33,892 nucleotides of DNA from an uncultured Bacilli bacterium (GCA_947595345.1 CANQEQ010000004.1:1-33892); one strand, 5' to 3'; shown: positions 23,805-32,662, counted from the first letter of the stretch. Notes: generated from the letters alone by a model not told the origin. Numbers and translations are program-made.

Positions 23805-26207
23805 TTATTTAAAATGTTTTAATAACTTTTTATTTTTTCCACTTAATTCTTCTAATTCAGCTGATACTAAATTATAATCTGATATATTATCAATTATATT
23901 ATCTACAACATCTTTAAAAGTTTCTTTTCCAAATTTTTCTCTATATTCTTTAGTATCATAGTTCATAACTTCACTAACTAAATCAGTAGTTTTTAAGTAT
24001 CCTAAATGTCTATAATTTATAAAGATTTCTTCTAAAGCTATTAATCTTTTCTCATCAGTTGTTTTTAATACTTCAATTAATAAATTAAATTCTAAATCTT
24101 CTAAATAGAAATCAGGATTTTCTTTTAAAACTCTTATAATTACTTCTACTTGTTTAGAAGTTTTAGTATTATTTATAAAATTAAAAATATCTCTTCCTAA
24201 GTTTGTATCAGCAAGAATTGGTATATTAAATATATTAACAATTCCTCGCATTTGAAAATCTTTATTTGAATGACTAAGTTCATATAAAGCTACTTCAAAA
24301 TTAGCATTATTTAGAATATCTGGTATATTTAATAAAGTGTATATAAAATGACAAGTCATACTATTTTTACTTTCTAATATACTCTTAATAACATTTAATT
24401 TACCTTCATAATCTGCAATTACACTACTTATTAAAACTAAACATCTTGCTTGATAATCTTTAGTACTTAAACATATGTAATCAACATAGTCTTTATTATC
24501 TATACTTATAGTTTTACCATCTTCTAAATTAGCATATAAATACTTAAATATAGCTACTAACTTAAATTCTTCTTTAACTTTAAATATTATATTAATAAAA
24601 TAATCTAAATTAACTTCATTACTTAAAACTGAAGCATTTTCTAATAAACTAATTAAACATGTATGTTGTTTATTATTTATATCAGTTCTATATAATCTAA
24701 GTAATTTAAGGAAAATATTATTATTTTTATTATCATTATTTAAAATTAAACTTGAATTTGAACTTTTTATTACTTCTAATAAGAAATTATCAACCATATA
24801 AAGATTAAACTCATCAATTGAATTTATAGTACTTAAAACATATCCTAAATTATTTAATTTTAAATATTTAGAAGTAGAAATAATACGCATGAAAATATTA
24901 AAATGTTTTTCACTTTTAACTTCAAGTAAATTATTTAAAATTACTTCTAATTTACCACTTGAAATTATATTTGGCACTTTTATAATTCTTTTTAAATAAA
25001 TAGTATCTTCTTCTTTCTTACTATTTAATATAAAATCAATTATATATTTACTCTCTAAATTTTTAAAATATGAACTTAAATCAACAATAGAAACTGCTTG
25101 TTCAGCATATTTTACTTTACTTAAACTATCAAGTACTAGACTAAATTCTTTATCATGTGGATTAATTTCTACAATATCTTTATTTTTTTCTAGATTAGCT
25201 AAATATCTATCAAGTTCTTTTAAAGCTATACTATCCATTTTAATAATACAATTAATTAAATAAGTTAAACGCATATTATTTTTATGTAATTTTTTGTAAT
25301 CAACTAATTTTAAAATACTATAACCTTGACCTTTAGTTTTACTTTTTAAAAGTCCTGTAAATAAAGTATAAAATACCTCTTCATTAACTAAATCAGAACA
25401 TTTTACTAAACCTTTAATATAAGGATAAAGTCCAATAGCTAGATTATCAATAGAAGCTAATATTTTATTTAAGTAGCTTGAATTAACAAGTATTTCATCA
25501 GTTAAAATACAATTAATAACTTTACTCTTTTCAAAATTTGAATTATTGCTAAAAACATAATTTCTAATAATTTCAATAGCATTATTTTTTCTTATAAAAT
25601 TTTTATTTTGTAAAACATTAAAGTATAAATCAACATTTTCATGATTTATATTTTCTATTAATAAATCAAGGTATCTTAAATAATTTTTTTCCCTTCTTAA
25701 TTCTAAATTATCTAAAAATTCATACAAATTGCTAATTGTATCATCATCTAATTCATTAAGAGTCATTACAAGTCCAGCTATATCCATTCTTATTACTTTA
25801 TCTTGATAGGCTAATAAAACTTTTCTTGTAACATCAGCTTTTCTTCTATCAAGTTCATTTATAAATATATAAGAAAATTCTTTAATATTCGCATTTTCTA
25901 TAATATTAGTTTCAGTTAATAAATTCATTAAAAATCTTGTATTTTTACTATCAAATACTTGAACCATTAAATTAGTTATGTATTCTAATATATCAACATA
26001 ACCATAAGTACCTTTTTTATTAACTATAAATCTTTTAATAAAATTTACATATTCTGAAAATTCGTTAATCTCTAAATATAATAATTTTTTAATTATAGTT
26101 CCTGATAACTCATTAAAATAAGGTCTAACTAGGCGAATATCATTTTCATTATAACCTGATTTTACATAATTATCTTCTAGTAATCGCATTAGTTCTTCTC
26201 TTTTCAT
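23805..26207 (-). CDS. Large helical-repeat protein of unknown function
   Basis: 800 residues, soluble, with no signal peptide or membrane helix. It is very rich in Leu, Asn, Ile and Lys, and almost wholly predicted helical. Units of about 30-40 residues with alternating Leu/Ile and Asn-rich turns recur throughout (for example VLQNKNFIRKNNAIEIIRNY and VALYELSHSNKDFQMRGIVN). This suggests a HEAT/ARM-like solenoid, which usually acts as a protein-binding scaffold. No catalytic motif was seen and I do not recognise the family. It has its own strong promoter and terminator, so it is a single-gene unit. The start is an ATG with GGGGG upstream. Confidence 0.6.
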   Translation of the reverse strand: MKREELMRLLEDNYVKSGYNENDIRLVRPYFNELSGTIIKKLLYLEINEFSEYVNFIKRFIVNKKGTYGYVDILEYITNLMVQVFDSKNTRFLMNLLTETNIIENANIKEFSYIFINELDRRKADVTRKVLLAYQDKVIRMDIAGLVMTLNELDDDTISNLYEFLDNLELRREKNYLRYLDLLIENINHENVDLYFNVLQNKNFIRKNNAIEIIRNYVFSNNSNFEKSKVINCILTDEILVNSSYLNKILASIDNLAIGLYPYIKGLVKCSDLVNEEVFYTLFTGLLKSKTKGQGYSILKLVDYKKLHKNNMRLTYLINCIIKMDSIALKELDRYLANLEKNKDIVEINPHDKEFSLVLDSLSKVKYAEQAVSIVDLSSYFKNLESKYIIDFILNSKKEEDTIYLKRIIKVPNIISSGKLEVILNNLLEVKSEKHFNIFMRIISTSKYLKLNNLGYVLSTINSIDEFNLYMVDNFLLEVIKSSNSSLILNNDNKNNNIFLKLLRLYRTDINNKQHTCLISLLENASVLSNEVNLDYFINIIFKVKEEFKLVAIFKYLYANLEDGKTISIDNKDYVDYICLSTKDYQARCLVLISSVIADYEGKLNVIKSILESKNSMTCHFIYTLLNIPDILNNANFEVALYELSHSNKDFQMRGIVNIFNIPILADTNLGRDIFNFINNTKTSKQVEVIIRVLKENPDFYLEDLEFNLLIEVLKTTDEKRLIALEEIFINYRHLGYLKTTDLVSEVMNYDTKEYREKFGKETFKDVVDNIIDNISDYNLVSAELEELSGKNKKLLKHFK

Positions 26208-26230
26208 AAATCCCCCTTAAAATCGTACGT

Positions 26231-26259
26231 ATTATATCATATATAAAGAAAAATTGCAA
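26231..26259 (-). promoter_or_regulatory. Promoter of the 800-residue protein gene
   Basis: TTGCAA (26254-26259), exactly 17 bases, TATAAT (26231-26236) with TGA ahead of the -10, on the minus strand, 24 bases upstream of the start codon. Confidence 0.75.
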
Positions 26260-26269
26260 ATTTCAAAGT

Positions 26270-26302
26270 AAAAACCTCATTTCTAAGATAGAAACAAGGT
26301 TT
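26270..26302 (-). terminator. Terminator of the phosphodiester glycosidase gene
   Basis: AAACCT..TTTCT pairs with AGAAA..AGGTTT around an ATCTT loop with a small internal mismatch, followed by T-rich sequence on the minus strand. It begins 5 bases after the stop codon. Confidence 0.7.
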
Positions 26303-26306
26303 ATCT

Positions 26307-27320
26307 TTAATCATTACTTGGAATTAAACCAAAGCCAGTTACAACCCTACGACCATTTGAAATTGATTGACCAAATACATTCTTAGGATTATTTACAAGT
26401 TTACCATCAACTACCATTTGAGATGATGTACCACCATCAAGATTAGCAGCATTATAAGCTCCATATAAAACTAAAGTATCTACAACTTCTTTCATAGTAG
26501 GTCCACTTCCATGAGTTCCTTCAGTTGCTAAGAATAAAATTACTCCATCTTTTCTTTGAGCAATTGCAACACGAGCAGCTCTATCATAACCACCTACGGA
26601 AGATTTGTATTTAATTGTTTCCCCATTGACAATTAAGAAAGGTCCAAATTGAATTCCATCACGCATTCCCATTTCAATTGCTTCTTCACCAGTTGCATAA
26701 GTCAAAAGAAGTTTATTATCCTCAGTTAAACCAATTATATTTTGTTTAGAATTATTTTCTGAAAAAGCAATTTCTCCATCTTTAATAACATAACCAAGTG
26801 GAATATCACTTCCCCAACCATCAGGGTCTTTAAATCCACCAGCATTTATACAAACTCTACCACCATATCTAGCACACATTTTTAAAATTGTTTCTTGGCC
26901 TGAACCTGTATTAAAGGTTTTACTACTTATTAATTTAACATCTTCAGGGTGATAAATAGCCACTAAATGTGCATTATATTTTCCAACTTTAACTTTTAAA
27001 TACTTATAATCTTGATTTCCATTTTCTCTTTTTAAAATTGCTTCATCATATTCATTATCATAAGTATCTTTCTCACCAGTATCAATTACAATATCGTCTA
27101 GTTTAATATCTTCTGAAACCGGAATAAAATTATTTAAGTCTAAAATTTCTTTAACTGTTTTTTCACTATAAAAGGTATAGGCAATATATTGATGTGATTT
27201 AGTTATCATAGCAGTATTTACTAAAACATTTCTAAATTCAGCATAAGGTCCATAGAAAAGTACAAAACAAATAATAGCTAAAACGTCAACTAAAATAAAT
27301 AAAATTGTTGTCTTTCTCAT
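26307..27320 (-). CDS. Membrane-anchored NAGPA-type phosphodiester glycosidase
   Basis: 337 residues. An uncleaved signal or membrane helix at about 5-25 is followed by an extracellular NAGPA domain (about 100-335). Diagnostic blocks are RVCINAGGFKDP, the IGLTEDNKLLL region, DGIQFGPFLIVNG, EGTHGSGPTMKEV and NAANLDGGTSSQMVV, ending VVTGFGLIP. The family cleaves GlcNAc-1-phosphodiester-type bonds. Bacterial members act on cell-surface polysaccharides or teichoic-type polymers. The start codon lies 1 base after the stop of the 419-residue membrane protein, so the two are cotranscribed. The substrate is not determined. Confidence 0.8.
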   Translation of the reverse strand: MRKTTILFILVDVLAIICFVLFYGPYAEFRNVLVNTAMITKSHQYIAYTFYSEKTVKEILDLNNFIPVSEDIKLDDIVIDTGEKDTYDNEYDEAILKRENGNQDYKYLKVKVGKYNAHLVAIYHPEDVKLISSKTFNTGSGQETILKMCARYGGRVCINAGGFKDPDGWGSDIPLGYVIKDGEIAFSENNSKQNIIGLTEDNKLLLTYATGEEAIEMGMRDGIQFGPFLIVNGETIKYKSSVGGYDRAARVAIAQRKDGVILFLATEGTHGSGPTMKEVVDTLVLYGAYNAANLDGGTSSQMVVDGKLVNNPKNVFGQSISNGRRVVTGFGLIPSND

Positions 27321-27321
27321 T

Positions 27322-28581
27322 TTAAGCCTCCACTATAAATGGTGCATATTTACTACCATTACCACTTATGATTTCTAAATCTTTCTTTAGTCCTAAACAA
27401 GGTCTTACATTTCTTTTAGTATTAACTTTACTTGAAACTAATGAGCCATTATATAAGTAAACTTTATTATCTAAAGTAGTACTTAAAAAGTAATTTTTTA
27501 AAGAACTATTAAATTTAAAATCTTCTACACTTAAAATCCCAACTTTACTACTAAGAGCCCCAAATTTAACTTCTTTTAATAAATCTTGATATTTAATTTC
27601 TTTTAAGTAAATTTCTTCTAAGTATTTCTTTAAACTAGAATCTTGATAAGTATTTTTACTATTATCAAATATTTGATTTTTAATTAATTTATTGCTTTCA
27701 ACTTTTAAATAATCTTCTCCAACTTCATATACAATGTAAATATCGTCATTAATATCTAAATAAGTTCCTACTCCTATTTTCTTAGTTTCTTTTACCCGAT
27801 ATGGATTATCAATTGAACCATCACCAGCCGTTAATATAGTTGTGTTTTTTAAAGTAATAACCGGTTTTATTTGATACATTTTAGTAACATCAGCTAAAGA
27901 AACTGAAGTACCATGCGAATACCAAGCCTCATCTTCACTTTGATTATATAACCATATAAAATCATTTTCTGAAGTTAAATACGTTCCACTTTCTGTTAAA
28001 GTATTCAAGAAATCCGTAATACCAAGCAATCTTACATAATTATTTGTATTAGGAGTATTACAACTAGCCTCACTTATTTCAGTAACTTTAGGTTCACATA
28101 CCGTTGTTTTTTCTAAAGTTGTTGTATCTAAATTTTCTACAAATTTCGTGTTTAAATACTTATTAATATAAGCTTCTTCATAAGGTTTATACGAAGTATC
28201 CCAATTTAATTTATTTAAGTAATCATCTAAAACTATATCAATTGTTTTATCAGCATTTATTTTTAAAATTCTAAAAACCATATTAGAATATATTAAATAA
28301 TTATTTACATCATGTCCTTTATAAAGATAATTACCATTACTTATATATAATCCATCGCCTTCATAAGCTAAAGAAGAGTTTGATATAATTGCCGTTGATA
28401 AATTTGTTAAAACTTCCCCTTTTTCTCCTTTTGGATTATATACTCTATAATATTTTACTAATCTATATCCATAAAATCCAAAGCATCCAAGTATAAAAAC
28501 TAAACTAACAATACAAAAAATAGTTTGAACACGGGGAGCTTTTATAACTTTTTCCTTTTTTTCTTTCTTTCTTTTTTTCAT
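27322..28581 (-). CDS. Type II membrane protein with repeated surface module
   Basis: 419 residues. A Lys-rich cytoplasmic start (1-17) and a membrane helix (about 19-41) are followed by a large extracellular part built of two similar modules. Each begins with a block about how the protein reads its own state (NNYLIYSNMVFRILKIN; GVGTYLDINDDIYIVYEVG) and ends with VRPCLGL or KPVITL plus a Gly-rich GDGSIDNPYRV or GNGSKYAPFIV. The same module type forms the surface protein at 32761-33892 (GNGTMEDPYTV). I do not know a function. The module belongs to proteins widespread in gut Bacillota and may be a carbohydrate- or protein-binding domain. Cysteines near 162-177 could form a disulfide. Cotranscribed with the NAGPA protein. 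Confidence 0.55.
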   Translation of the reverse strand: MKKRKKEKKEKVIKAPRVQTIFCIVSLVFILGCFGFYGYRLVKYYRVYNPKGEKGEVLTNLSTAIISNSSLAYEGDGLYISNGNYLYKGHDVNNYLIYSNMVFRILKINADKTIDIVLDDYLNKLNWDTSYKPYEEAYINKYLNTKFVENLDTTTLEKTTVCEPKVTEISEASCNTPNTNNYVRLLGITDFLNTLTESGTYLTSENDFIWLYNQSEDEAWYSHGTSVSLADVTKMYQIKPVITLKNTTILTAGDGSIDNPYRVKETKKIGVGTYLDINDDIYIVYEVGEDYLKVESNKLIKNQIFDNSKNTYQDSSLKKYLEEIYLKEIKYQDLLKEVKFGALSSKVGILSVEDFKFNSSLKNYFLSTTLDNKVYLYNGSLVSSKVNTKRNVRPCLGLKKDLEIISGNGSKYAPFIVEA

Positions 28582-28609
28582 ACATACTCCTTAATATCCC
28601 AATATATTA

Positions 28610-28638
28610 ATTATACAAAAATAATAGGTAAATTTCAA
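28610..28638 (-). promoter_or_regulatory. Promoter of the membrane protein-glycosidase pair
   Basis: TTGAAA (28633-28638), exactly 17 bases, TATAAT (28610-28615) on the minus strand, 29 bases upstream of the start. Together with the hairpin at 28652-28679 it separates these genes from the small RNA upstream. Confidence 0.7.
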
Positions 28639-28649
28639 CATATTTTTCT

Positions 28650-28909
28650 AAAGTAAAAGCACATCTAAATGTGCTTACTCTTAATCTTATGTTATAACAA
28701 TTGTTTATACCTAAGCAATTGTAGAAAACTTAGTAATAAAACCATTACATTTAAGTTTTCTTTATAACGATAAGAAAAATCACCTCCCGAGTTTTGTCAA
28801 TGTATTTTATATTTCTATAGTGAGTTAAATACGACAAAATCAAAAATCATGTAAACTACCTTGTTTACTAAAATATTTCAAATGGAAATATTTTTCTTAT
28901 CATGGACTC
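28650..28909 (-). ncRNA. Candidate free-standing structured RNA, about 255 nt, unknown class
   Basis: This minus-strand unit fills most of the 395-base gap. The first domain is closed by a perfect 12-base long-range stem, GATAAGAAAAAT with ATTTTTCTTATC (28890-28901 with 28769-28780). Inside are two hairpins: 28792-28807 with 28827-28839, and 28851-28856 with 28863-28868. The second domain follows with no gap. GTTATA/TATAAC (28763-28768 with 28691-28696) encloses GAAAACTTA/TAAGTTTTC (28724-28760, with an inner GTAAT/ATTAC) and ACAATTG/CAATTGT (28697-28722). A further hairpin AAATATTTC/GAAATATTT overlaps the first long stem and could compete with it. The only ribosome-binding-like sequence, GGGAGGTGAT, has no usable start codon after it. 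It does not match RNase P, tmRNA, 6S, SRP or a riboswitch I know. Confidence 0.6.
28652..28679 (-). terminator. Terminator of the structured RNA
   Basis: AAGCACAT (28669-28676) pairs with ATGTGCTT (28657-28664) around TTAG, extended by AGT/ACT, followed by TTTTACTTT on the minus strand. Confidence 0.6.
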
Positions 28910-28915
28910 AAGTTT

Positions 28916-28944
28916 ATTATACTATGCCAAGTTTTGATTTGCAA
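28916..28944 (-). promoter_or_regulatory. Promoter of the structured RNA
   Basis: TTGCAA (28939-28944), exactly 17 bases, TATAAT (28916-28921) on the minus strand. The predicted start (about 28908) is only 7 bases before the first long-range stem, as expected for an RNA gene rather than a protein leader. Confidence 0.75.
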
Positions 28945-28977
28945 TTCATATATTTTTAAATTCAACAATTTTACACT

Positions 28978-29646
28978 TTATTTGACATTGTTTGTATTTT
29001 CTACTTTACTTTCTTCTTGTAAACCTAAAACTCTTGAAATAGGAAGCGAAATAATTAACCCTCTAGCTTCTGTTTTAATTCCAGCTTCCTTAGTAATTTC
29101 TTTCATAACATTTTTAGCAATATCCGATTTAACAATATTTAAAACAATATCTTTCTCAGGTTCAATACTTAAATTCATGAAAACTGTTCTACTACTACCA
29201 AGACTTCTACCACTTATAACTGTACCTCCCCCACAGCCTTCTTTTTTAGCAGCACTCATGACTAAATCACTATAACCTTCTTTAACAATTGTAACAACAA
29301 GCTCATATCCTGAATCAAATTTTTCCATTTCTATATCACCCTTTACTAAAGCATCACTTATAAATTTATTAGAACTATTAAGTTCAATTGTAAAAGCTAT
29401 ACCTTTACCAAGTTCTACAATTTTTAATTTAGTTTCTAACTCATGAAATAAAGTATCTGAAATACGAGACGGGATTAAAGAAAAATAAATACTTTTTCTA
29501 ATCTCGTCTAAGCCAAAATACATAAGAACACTTTTAGAAGCCGTCCCACTTCCATAAGTCATAGCATTAAATGTCAACTTATATTTTCTAAATAACATTT
29601 TTAATTTTTTTTCATTATCATATATAATAACTAATAATTTAACCAT
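28978..29646 (-). CDS. Tandem PII-like (GlnB-fold) signalling protein
   Basis: 222 residues with two similar ferredoxin-like halves (about 1-95 and 108-205). The second half, LVVTIVKEGYSDLVMSAAKK followed by EGCGGGTVISGR and later VKSDIAKNVMKEITKEAGI, is the PII-like pattern. The first half, with YGSGTASKSVLMYFGL, is a diverged copy. PII proteins sense nucleotides or 2-oxoglutarate and gate transporters. It lies 3 bases downstream of the DUF1538 membrane gene, and DUF1538/PII-like neighbours are known, so it probably regulates that transporter. The ligand is unknown, and the uridylylated T-loop tyrosine of classical GlnB was not identified. Confidence 0.7.
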   Translation of the reverse strand: MVKLLVIIYDNEKKLKMLFRKYKLTFNAMTYGSGTASKSVLMYFGLDEIRKSIYFSLIPSRISDTLFHELETKLKIVELGKGIAFTIELNSSNKFISDALVKGDIEMEKFDSGYELVVTIVKEGYSDLVMSAAKKEGCGGGTVISGRSLGSSRTVFMNLSIEPEKDIVLNIVKSDIAKNVMKEITKEAGIKTEARGLIISLPISRVLGLQEESKVENTNNVK

Positions 29647-29649
29647 AAA

Positions 29650-31116
29650 TCACCTATAATCAACAATTGTATCATCTAATAAAGTTTTATCATAAGATTT
29701 TCTTTCAACATTATAAATTAATCCTACAATTTCAATTAAAATAATTGGAATAACACTTATTAAAGACATAACTCCAAAAGCTTCTTTTAAATAATTATTA
29801 GAAACTGTTTCAGCTAAACCAATAAGCAAAGGAAGTAAAAAGCTTGAAGTCATATTACCAGCTACCACTCCTCCAGAATCAAAAGCAATTGATAAGAAAT
29901 TGTTTGGAGTAAAGAAAGCTAAAAATACAGCTAAAAAATAAGTTGGTATTAAAAATTCCATAACTGAATAACCATTTAAAACTCTATATAATGATAACAT
30001 AACGGAAATTGAAGTACCTATACAAAGACAAACTTCCAAAAATTTATCTTTAATACCTCCATTTGTAACTTCATTAACATAACTTATTAATACTTTTAAA
30101 GAAGGTTCAATCTTAGATATAAAGTATCCAAATATTCCCCCTATTACTAAAATTAAAAGATGATTAACATTCTCAAAATTTGTTCCTAACATATATCCAA
30201 TTTTAAAGTATCCTACATCTCCCCCAGTTAAAAATAAAGTTATTCCAACTAAAACCATCAAAAGACCAATGGCAATTTTTCTAAATTCTTTTTTCCTTTT
30301 TTGCTTTTTAAAATGTACAAATATTAAATAAAAAATAACTAAAGGTGATAAAGACATGAAAACTTGATAAAAATTACTCCATAAAGTTTCTAAAAAATTA
30401 AGTTTTTTCAAAATTGGGTCTGAATCATAGATAATATTAGGTTTAAATATCAAACCTAAAATTAATACCATAATAATTGGACCAATAGAACAAATTGATA
30501 AAATACCAAATTCAGAATCTTTTTCTTTTTTAGAACGACTTTTAGAAGCAAATGCAACTCCAAAGGCCAAAATAAAAGGTGCTGATATAGCTCCACTTGT
30601 AACTGATGACATGTCAAAAGCAAATGGAATAACGTCCATACTAGAAATTATCATTAAAAGAAAAATCAAAAGATAACCCGAAATAAGTACATACTTAAAT
30701 TCAATTTTCTTTAAAATCCGAAAAATAGCCAGCATTAAAGAAATCCCAATTCCAATTGAAACAGAGATAAGCAAAATCGGAGTTGGAATATTTCCAGCTT
30801 CATAGCCAACAGTTAAAAACTCAGGTTCTAAAACTGTAATAAAAGTTCCAAGTAATAAGCAAGTTACTAAAATAATTGTTAAATTTCCTTTTTTAATTAA
30901 ACTTTTACTAAATTCTTCACCAATTGTATTAAGAGAAATATCAGCTCCGGTTGTAAATAAAGTTAAGCCAATTATAACTAAAATTGAACTTGATAAAAAT
31001 CTAATAATTGTACTTGTATCTATTTTAAAAATAAAACTTAAAACTAAAACTAAAAATATAATTGGTGAAATTCCATAAATAATTTTCTTTAAATTTTCTA
31101 CGATACTCCCGTACAT
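29650..31116 (-). CDS. DUF1538 polytopic membrane transporter-like protein
   Basis: 488 residues with about 12 predicted membrane helices arranged as two homologous halves. Each half carries the DUF1538 signature: IGLTLFTTGADISLNTIGEE in the first and VGITLFLTGGDVGYFKIGYM in the second. Each continues with an EPE/EPS motif (TVLEPEFLTVGYEAG; SKIEPSLKVLISYVNEVT). The later SIAFDSGGVVAGNMTSSF resembles a pore motif. The family is thought to be a transporter, with the substrate unknown. It lies 9 bases after the phosphoglycerate-mutase-like gene and 3 bases before the PII-like gene, so the three form an operon. Confidence 0.8.
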   Translation of the reverse strand: MYGSIVENLKKIIYGISPIIFLVLVLSFIFKIDTSTIIRFLSSSILVIIGLTLFTTGADISLNTIGEEFSKSLIKKGNLTIILVTCLLLGTFITVLEPEFLTVGYEAGNIPTPILLISVSIGIGISLMLAIFRILKKIEFKYVLISGYLLIFLLMIISSMDVIPFAFDMSSVTSGAISAPFILAFGVAFASKSRSKKEKDSEFGILSICSIGPIIMVLILGLIFKPNIIYDSDPILKKLNFLETLWSNFYQVFMSLSPLVIFYLIFVHFKKQKRKKEFRKIAIGLLMVLVGITLFLTGGDVGYFKIGYMLGTNFENVNHLLILVIGGIFGYFISKIEPSLKVLISYVNEVTNGGIKDKFLEVCLCIGTSISVMLSLYRVLNGYSVMEFLIPTYFLAVFLAFFTPNNFLSIAFDSGGVVAGNMTSSFLLPLLIGLAETVSNNYLKEAFGVMSLISVIPIILIEIVGLIYNVERKSYDKTLLDDTIVDYR

Positions 31117-31125
31117 AAATAACCT

Positions 31126-32562
31126 CTATTTAAAGAATAATTTATACAAACCATTTTTCTTTTCAACAATTGAATCAAATTTACTATCACGACGAATATT
31201 TTTATAAACTGACTTTGGAATATCATTAATTGTACCAGGTTCAACAAGATAGTTTTTACGAGTTATAAAATCGTCTATATATATAAATGGTACTTTATTT
31301 GAGAAAACAACTTGAACATTTGTACCTTTATCACTTGTCATTGTCTTAGTCATTCCATATAAAGAAGATACAATTAAAGTATATTTACTACCATTAGCAT
31401 TTTTTAAAACTTTATTTAAGACTAAATCTATATTTTTTAATTTTTCTTTTAATTTGAGAGTTTCTACGATACTATCTATCTCATAATTTAAAATTATTAA
31501 ATCTTGGTCTAATTGATTAATGACACTTACAACACTATCAGGATTATCTTGATATTCTTTAAAATCAACAAATGTTAAAGTATCACTTGCTTCATTTTTT
31601 AAACCATTACAAAAGTAATTTATAATACTAACTTGACTTGAATCACATAAAATTACTCCTCTAGCTTTAATACTTTCTAGGTTACTAATTATAGAATACT
31701 TAGAAGTTGCTTGTTCATACATATAAGGAATATTTTTATTACTTGTAACTGAAAACAATGAATAATAAGCAAAATTATTTTTTTCTTCTCCAAAATTTAT
31801 AGCACTTAAAGTATCAACAAAATTAGTTAAATTAATATTATCATAATTATAGAAGAAGAAAATATCGTCTTTAGTTAATTCAAAATTAGAGTTAACAATA
31901 AAAGGTTTAGTATTTCTAGGTAAAGTTTTCATACCATATAAAACATCAAATTTTTGTTTAAATGATTGCCACTTCTCACCTACTTTAGAAATAAACATCT
32001 TAAAGAAGAAATTTAAGTCAACTTGTTTAGCAGTATTATCAATAGCAGAAAGTCCCATAATAAAACCAATAGGTGCATATTCAGCAAGTTCTATATTAAT
32101 ATGACTAAATACATCAACTAACATTTCATAATCTTCAATATTATTAGAAGATATAACAAAATGTAAGAATACTTTTTTATTACGGTCTGGGTTTAAATAT
32201 TTTAAAGTTTCTTTTAAATGTTCAACTATTTTTAAACTAGTATCAACTAAACAAAAAATATGTAAATTACCTTTTTTAGCATCAAAATCTTGTTTTAAAG
32301 TTACTAAAGTTTTATTAGTAGTTAACTTCTTATCAAGAATATCTTTATCTAATAAACTATAACTATATAATTCATTTACATCAAGACTTATATTACGATA
32401 GGCATCATAATAATTATTAACTTTTGATTCAATTGTTCCAAATAAATAATTTTTTGTTAATTCTTCAAATGTTGGCATAAGTGTAGCATCATATATAGAA
32501 TAAGACTCTTTCTTTTCAACACCAAATCCATTAATTAAAAATAATACTGTTTTTTTATTCAT
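31126..32562 (-). CDS. Degenerate phosphoglycerate-mutase-like protein (alkaline phosphatase superfamily)
   Basis: 478 residues. The start TVLFLINGFGVEKKE and the ends ILNYEIDSIVETLKL and SKYTLIVSSLYGMT align by eye with cofactor-independent phosphoglycerate mutase (about 510 residues) at its metal-binding loops. But the first metal ligand is replaced (NGFG instead of DGxG), the catalytic Ser block (QMGNSEVGH) is missing, the VGHTG loop reads IDSIVETL, and TADHGN reads SSLYGM. It is therefore probably a pseudoenzyme that kept the fold. First gene of the operon with DUF1538 and the PII-like protein, starting at an ATG with GGGTGAT upstream. It could bind a phosphorylated ligand or regulate the transporter. 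Confidence 0.55.
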   Translation of the reverse strand: MNKKTVLFLINGFGVEKKESYSIYDATLMPTFEELTKNYLFGTIESKVNNYYDAYRNISLDVNELYSYSLLDKDILDKKLTTNKTLVTLKQDFDAKKGNLHIFCLVDTSLKIVEHLKETLKYLNPDRNKKVFLHFVISSNNIEDYEMLVDVFSHINIELAEYAPIGFIMGLSAIDNTAKQVDLNFFFKMFISKVGEKWQSFKQKFDVLYGMKTLPRNTKPFIVNSNFELTKDDIFFFYNYDNINLTNFVDTLSAINFGEEKNNFAYYSLFSVTSNKNIPYMYEQATSKYSIISNLESIKARGVILCDSSQVSIINYFCNGLKNEASDTLTFVDFKEYQDNPDSVVSVINQLDQDLIILNYEIDSIVETLKLKEKLKNIDLVLNKVLKNANGSKYTLIVSSLYGMTKTMTSDKGTNVQVVFSNKVPFIYIDDFITRKNYLVEPGTINDIPKSVYKNIRRDSKFDSIVEKKNGLYKLFFK

Positions 32563-32662
32563 TGTATCACCCTTTATTATATAGATATTGTAACATATTT
32601 ATTTTAAAAAAAATAGTTTTTTTTACTAAATTTTGCTTATTATTCATTATTTTAATATTCTT

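Noticed and set aside
28680-28735. 17-codon hydrophobic frame (MVLLLSFLQLLRYKQLL) inside the structured RNA, possible type I toxin
   Set aside because: No ribosome binding site at the right distance, and its codons fall entirely within two RNA stems, which explain the sequence better.
28794-28822. Plus-strand TTGTCA-N16-TATAGT, a possible antisense promoter
   Set aside because: It lies inside the RNA stems and leads into no plus-strand gene; the match is weaker than the minus-strand promoter.
28934-29275. Plus-strand open frame opposite the PII-like gene
   Set aside because: Overlaps the well-supported PII-like gene and has no ribosome binding site.
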